Shown here one piece after another: positions 61,401 to 64,000 of a stretch of DNA of 64,000 nt (its first letter is position 1; each line of letters opens with the position of its first letter). The stretch covers positions 160,944 through 224,943 of the forward strand of contig JACPRZ010000043.1 of assembly GCA_016193485.1 (NCBI GenBank), read 5' to 3'. The stretch is from Bacteroidota bacterium (GTDB lineage: Bacteria; Bacteroidota; Bacteroidia; JACPRZ01). The notes beneath the pieces were generated by a model, which saw nothing but the letters and a program-made list of their open reading frames with translations, was not told the origin of the DNA and made no database searches. Both the position numbers and the translations under genes were made by a program.

Positions 61401-62915
61401 CTAGTACTTCTCCTGCATTCTCCTTACCATCTGGTTTCGTTTTATTTGCATCCTGAAAATTCCGTAAACAATAATCAATATTATCGGTGAAAGGAAATTC
61501 GTATATTTCAGCAATGTTTTTGTTCCGTCTTCAATCTGTTCCAGCGGACGGGCGGAGATTCCTTTTGTGCGCAGGTCAATAAGACCGGTGTCATCCGACA
61601 GCCAGTCAATGCTGTTCACGAGCAAACTTACATTATCGGGTTGCAGGTTCTGGCCTTTGCCTTGTTCGCCATTTATTGCAAAATCACCGTCAGAGATCAC
61701 AATCAGCCGCGCCTGTTTATCGCCACCCATTCTGCCCTGAACAACTGCGGCAACAGGCAGGTTTTTTACCGGGAAATCGGTTTCAACCCACCTTTTCTGT
61801 ATTTCCATATAAAGAGGCGCTCTCTGCGATCCCGATTTATCTGAAGTGAAAGCAAGGGGCGAAAACTTCAATGAAGAGTCGCCTGAAAAGGCAAGAGGGC
61901 TCGCAAACTGCAATACCACCTGTTCCAGTCCTTTGGTCACCGGGTGATCGGCAAATTTCTGAATGACGGGCAGGAATGGGAAATTTACATTTGTTGCAAA
62001 CCTGAAAAAACCCTGCTGCTGCTGTACGGTCACCGCCCCGCAACGGGTGTCAATGATAAAACTTTCTTCTACCGTAATTCCTTTTCCCGGCAGCCATGAT
62101 TCCAGTCCGGTATTTACAGCGCTGCCGTAGAGGTTTTGAAAATCTGCAGTGACCCGGTTAATGGCTATGAGGAGATTCCCCCCCCTTGCGAGAAATTCAT
62201 CGAGTCGCTGCAGATGAGTGTAAGGGAAGGAATCTTTCGGTGCAATTATGGCGATTGTTTTATATTTTTCCGGGATCGGTACCGTATCGTTCAGTTGAAT
62301 TTCTTCTACTTCGTACAAAACCTCCAGGGCGGCATTTGCCTGGAAGAGCATTCCGGTTGACGGCTCGCCATGCCCCTGCAGAAATCCGATAGATGGTTTC
62401 TCGGAAACGGATATTTTCTTGATGCTTGTTGAAAGAGCGTATTCCACTGCGCCTCCCGGCTGGACAAAAGGTATGACTTCTTTTTTATCGCCTTTTTTTA
62501 TGACCGCACCGAGGTATGCTTTCTGCTGCTTCATCTCGTCTTTTTCGCGTACGCTGATCACAACCGGCTGAATTCCTTCCTGCATCGCTTCATTTTCTTT
62601 TGTCTCATCTTCATTCGGACTTATGAATTCGTACACCACATTTCCGCCTGAAAGGTTTGAATATTCCACTAACAGTTCTTTGAACTCCCGTCTTGCACGG
62701 GCTATATCGGGAGGAAGTTCTTCGGAAAAATAGGCCTTAACCGTAACCGGCTCTTCCAGGTTTTTCAGGATATCGTGAGTCGCTTTGCTGAGGGTATAGC
62801 GGTTATCTTCGGTGAGATCAAGGCGCACGAAAAATTCATCCGAAACAAAATTGAGCAACACAAGAATTCCGAGAACAAGAATAATTGCAGTAGTATAAGC
62901 GTTACGCGTTTTCAT
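61401..62915 (-). CDS. gldG: gliding motility ABC transporter component GldG
   Basis: This is a 504-residue protein. It has an N-terminal helix (AIILVLGILVLLNFVSDEFF) then the GldG plan: RLDLTEDNRYTLSKATHDIL, VTVKAYFSEELPPDI, VYEFISPNEDE and a C-terminal membrane helix (TNFLSPIILIIVYGIFRM). It is the accessory, periplasmic part of the GldAFG ABC system needed for gliding in Flavobacterium. The start is 3 bases after the gldF stop, so translation is likely coupled. Confidence 0.93.
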   Translation of the reverse strand: MKTRNAYTTAIILVLGILVLLNFVSDEFFVRLDLTEDNRYTLSKATHDILKNLEEPVTVKAYFSEELPPDIARARREFKELLVEYSNLSGGNVVYEFISPNEDETKENEAMQEGIQPVVISVREKDEMKQQKAYLGAVIKKGDKKEVIPFVQPGGAVEYALSTSIKKISVSEKPSIGFLQGHGEPSTGMLFQANAALEVLYEVEEIQLNDTVPIPEKYKTIAIIAPKDSFPYTHLQRLDEFLARGGNLLIAINRVTADFQNLYGSAVNTGLESWLPGKGITVEESFIIDTRCGAVTVQQQQGFFRFATNVNFPFLPVIQKFADHPVTKGLEQVVLQFASPLAFSGDSSLKFSPLAFTSDKSGSQRAPLYMEIQKRWVETDFPVKNLPVAAVVQGRMGGDKQARLIVISDGDFAINGEQGKGQNLQPDNVSLLVNSIDWLSDDTGLIDLRTKGISARPLEQIEDGTKTLLKYTNFLSPIILIIVYGIFRMQIKRNQMVRRMQEKY

Positions 62916-62918
62916 TAT

Positions 62919-63644
62919 TCAATTTTCAATATTGCGTTTTACCAGCGACATTTCGGCAAGATAAAGACCGCCAACGATAATGGATAAAAAGTAAATAATG
63001 TCTTTTGTATCTATTACTCCCCGTGATACCCCGTCAAAATGAACCGATAAACTCAGGAAATTGAGAATATCACCGATGACACCCGTAAAATTATTGGCGA
63101 GCACATCAAAGATGATATGGAAGAAGAGCCCGATAAAAAGGGCAAGAAGAAAGGCGACAATCTGGTTATTGGTAATGCTGCTGGCGAAAATACCTATTGC
63201 GGCATAGGCCCCGCTCATCAGGATAAGAGCAAGATATCCCCCCAAAACCCCCCCTTGATCAAGGTTTCCGAGTTTTGAAAGAGTGATGATATAGGGAAGG
63301 GTAAAGATCAGCGCAATAAAGATGAGGAGAACCGTTGCCAGAAATTTCCCGATAACGATTTGCCTGTCGGTAACCGGTTTGGTGAGCAGCCATTCGATGG
63401 TCCCGGTTTTCTTTTCTTCGGCAATGAGTTTCATTGTGATTGCAGGGATGAAAAAGAAAAGAGTCCAGTAAGCAATTCCGAAAAAGGACTGCAAACTTGC
63501 CTGTCCCACCAGGAATACATCAGCGCCATAAAGCCATGTGAAAAACCCGCTGAAGCCGAGAAATATGATCAACATTACGTATGCAATCAGCGAGTCAAAA
63601 AAGGATTGTAATTCCCGTTTGGTTATTATCCAAATTAGTTTCAT
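62919..63644 (-). CDS. gldF: gliding motility ABC transporter permease GldF
   Basis: This is a 241-residue protein with six hydrophobic helices, of the ABC-2 type: AYVMLIIFLGFSGFFTWLYG, YWTLFFFIPAITMKLIAEEKKTGTIEWLLTKP and so on. The EEKKTGTIEWLLTKPV segment is the conserved cytoplasmic loop of ABC-2 permeases. With GldA (ATPase) and GldG it forms the gliding-linked transporter. It precedes gldG by 3 bases and follows gldA. Confidence 0.93.
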   Translation of the reverse strand: MKLIWIITKRELQSFFDSLIAYVMLIIFLGFSGFFTWLYGADVFLVGQASLQSFFGIAYWTLFFFIPAITMKLIAEEKKTGTIEWLLTKPVTDRQIVIGKFLATVLLIFIALIFTLPYIITLSKLGNLDQGGVLGGYLALILMSGAYAAIGIFASSITNNQIVAFLLALFIGLFFHIIFDVLANNFTGVIGDILNFLSLSVHFDGVSRGVIDTKDIIYFLSIIVGGLYLAEMSLVKRNIEN

Positions 63645-63683
63645 AATTCAGGTTTCGGGTTCTTATTATTTCATTTTGATATT

Positions 63684-63772
63684 AATTACTGGCATTCATA
63701 GGCATTTATAGGCATTCATGGGTATTAATAGGCATTATTCGTAAATTCGTACTTATTCGTATTTCGCTGATT
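63684..63772. repeat. GGCATT/ATTCGTA repeats in the gldA-gldF spacer
   Basis: Five GGCATT-like units (GGCATTCATAGGCATTTATA and so on) are followed by ATTCGTAAATTCGTACTTATTCGTATTTCG. The same design occurs at about 51.0 kb and, reversed, at about 61.2 kb. It separates genes that would normally be closely linked. Confidence 0.6.
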
Positions 63773-64000
63773 TTAATTCATAGTCAGGTTCCTGAACACA
63801 TCCTCTAACTTTGTCTCAAACGGTATCATCTCTGTAAGCGCCCATCCCTTATCCATGCACATTTTGAAAATATCGCGTTTTGCCGACATACCGGGCCGGG
63901 TTTGAATTTCAAAGCGGTTCAGTTGGCGATCGGTAAAATCAACCAGACCCACGCTCGGAAGGTTTTGCAGTGCAGTAAAAACCGCATTGGGTTCCCCGTC
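63773..64000 (-). CDS. gldA: gliding motility ABC transporter ATP-binding protein GldA, C-terminal part
   Basis: The minus strand is open from the window edge to a TAA at 63773 and encodes the last 75 residues of an ABC ATPase: NLPSVGLVDFTDRQLNRFEI, then the end FETKLEDVFRNLTMN. LEDVFRNLT is the usual end of GldA/ABC-2-type ATPases. Its position directly before gldF supports GldA. The Walker motifs lie outside the window. This ORF is not in the supplied track because it is open at the edge. Confidence 0.85.
   Translation of the reverse strand, partial: DGEPNAVFTALQNLPSVGLVDFTDRQLNRFEIQTRPGMSAKRDIFKMCMDKGWALTEMIPFETKLEDVFRNLTMN

Noticed and set aside
63684-63745. CRISPR-like GGCATT repeats
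   Set aside because: Units are 8-11 bases and degenerate, with no spacers and no cas genes.

Overview
The window looks like a chromosomal segment of an environmental, probably gliding, member of the Bacteroidota; I cannot name a genus. The evidence is gldB, a gldA-gldF-gldG gene set, and five very large secreted proteins with type IX secretion (T9SS) C-terminal sorting domains, SprB-type repeats and PKD domains. There is also a PorT-like outer-membrane barrel, a GumC/Wzc-type tyrosine kinase, a fused E1 dehydrogenase gene, Bacteroidota-style -7 boxes (TAnnTTTG) ahead of several genes, and almost no Shine-Dalgarno sequences. Most of the content is conserved chromosome (dxs, nadE, rarA, holB, floA, glyA, fahA, two-component genes) with large surface-protein genes between.

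Layout. 0-3.5 kb: a hairpin-rich repeat, then a sulfotransferase gene and a TMTC-like TPR membrane protein gene that diverge with their starts only about 9 bp apart. 3.6-7.1 kb: a tail-fibre-like secreted protein with an S74 self-cleaving chaperone domain, followed by a previously gene-less spacer that I read as three tandem class II tRNA-like genes (Ser-GCT, Ser-TGA, Leu-TAG) on the minus strand. 7.1-16.2 kb: two T9SS cargo proteins and a B12-radical SAM protein. 16.3-26.4 kb: dxs, a NarL-type regulator, nadE, a PorT-like barrel, gldB, a fused 2-oxoacid dehydrogenase E1 gene broken near its 5' end, a small membrane protein and rarA. 26.4-34 kb: a beta-barrel protein, an HEYGH metallopeptidase with T9SS tail, an orphan DNA methyltransferase, floA and an atypical SDR. 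34-42 kb: an OmpR-type two-component pair with a divergent membrane-anchored acidic protein, a serine hydrolase, holB and a BY-kinase. 42-50 kb: a 1979-residue SprB-repeat protein, then a compact exosortase locus with a 70-residue candidate substrate. 50-60 kb: glyA, a peptidase C26, fahA, an SDR, a TPR/SpoIIE phosphatase and a beta-propeller/SprB T9SS protein. 60-64 kb: a DUF4340 protein followed upstream by gldG, gldF and the 3' end of gldA, all on the minus strand.

How it fits together. The gld genes supply the gliding/T9SS envelope functions. The CTD-bearing proteins are the likely cargo, and the exosortase locus is a second, independent surface-sorting route.

The most unusual features are: (1) the tRNA-like trio, in which the best-preserved member appears to carry a swapped 19-56 elbow pair; (2) several families of short palindromes, often bracketed by direct repeats, scattered between genes and inserted in frame inside at least six coding sequences; (3) the minimal exosortase locus; (4) the frameshifting deletion in the E1 gene. 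Everything here was read by eye; no database search or folding program was run.
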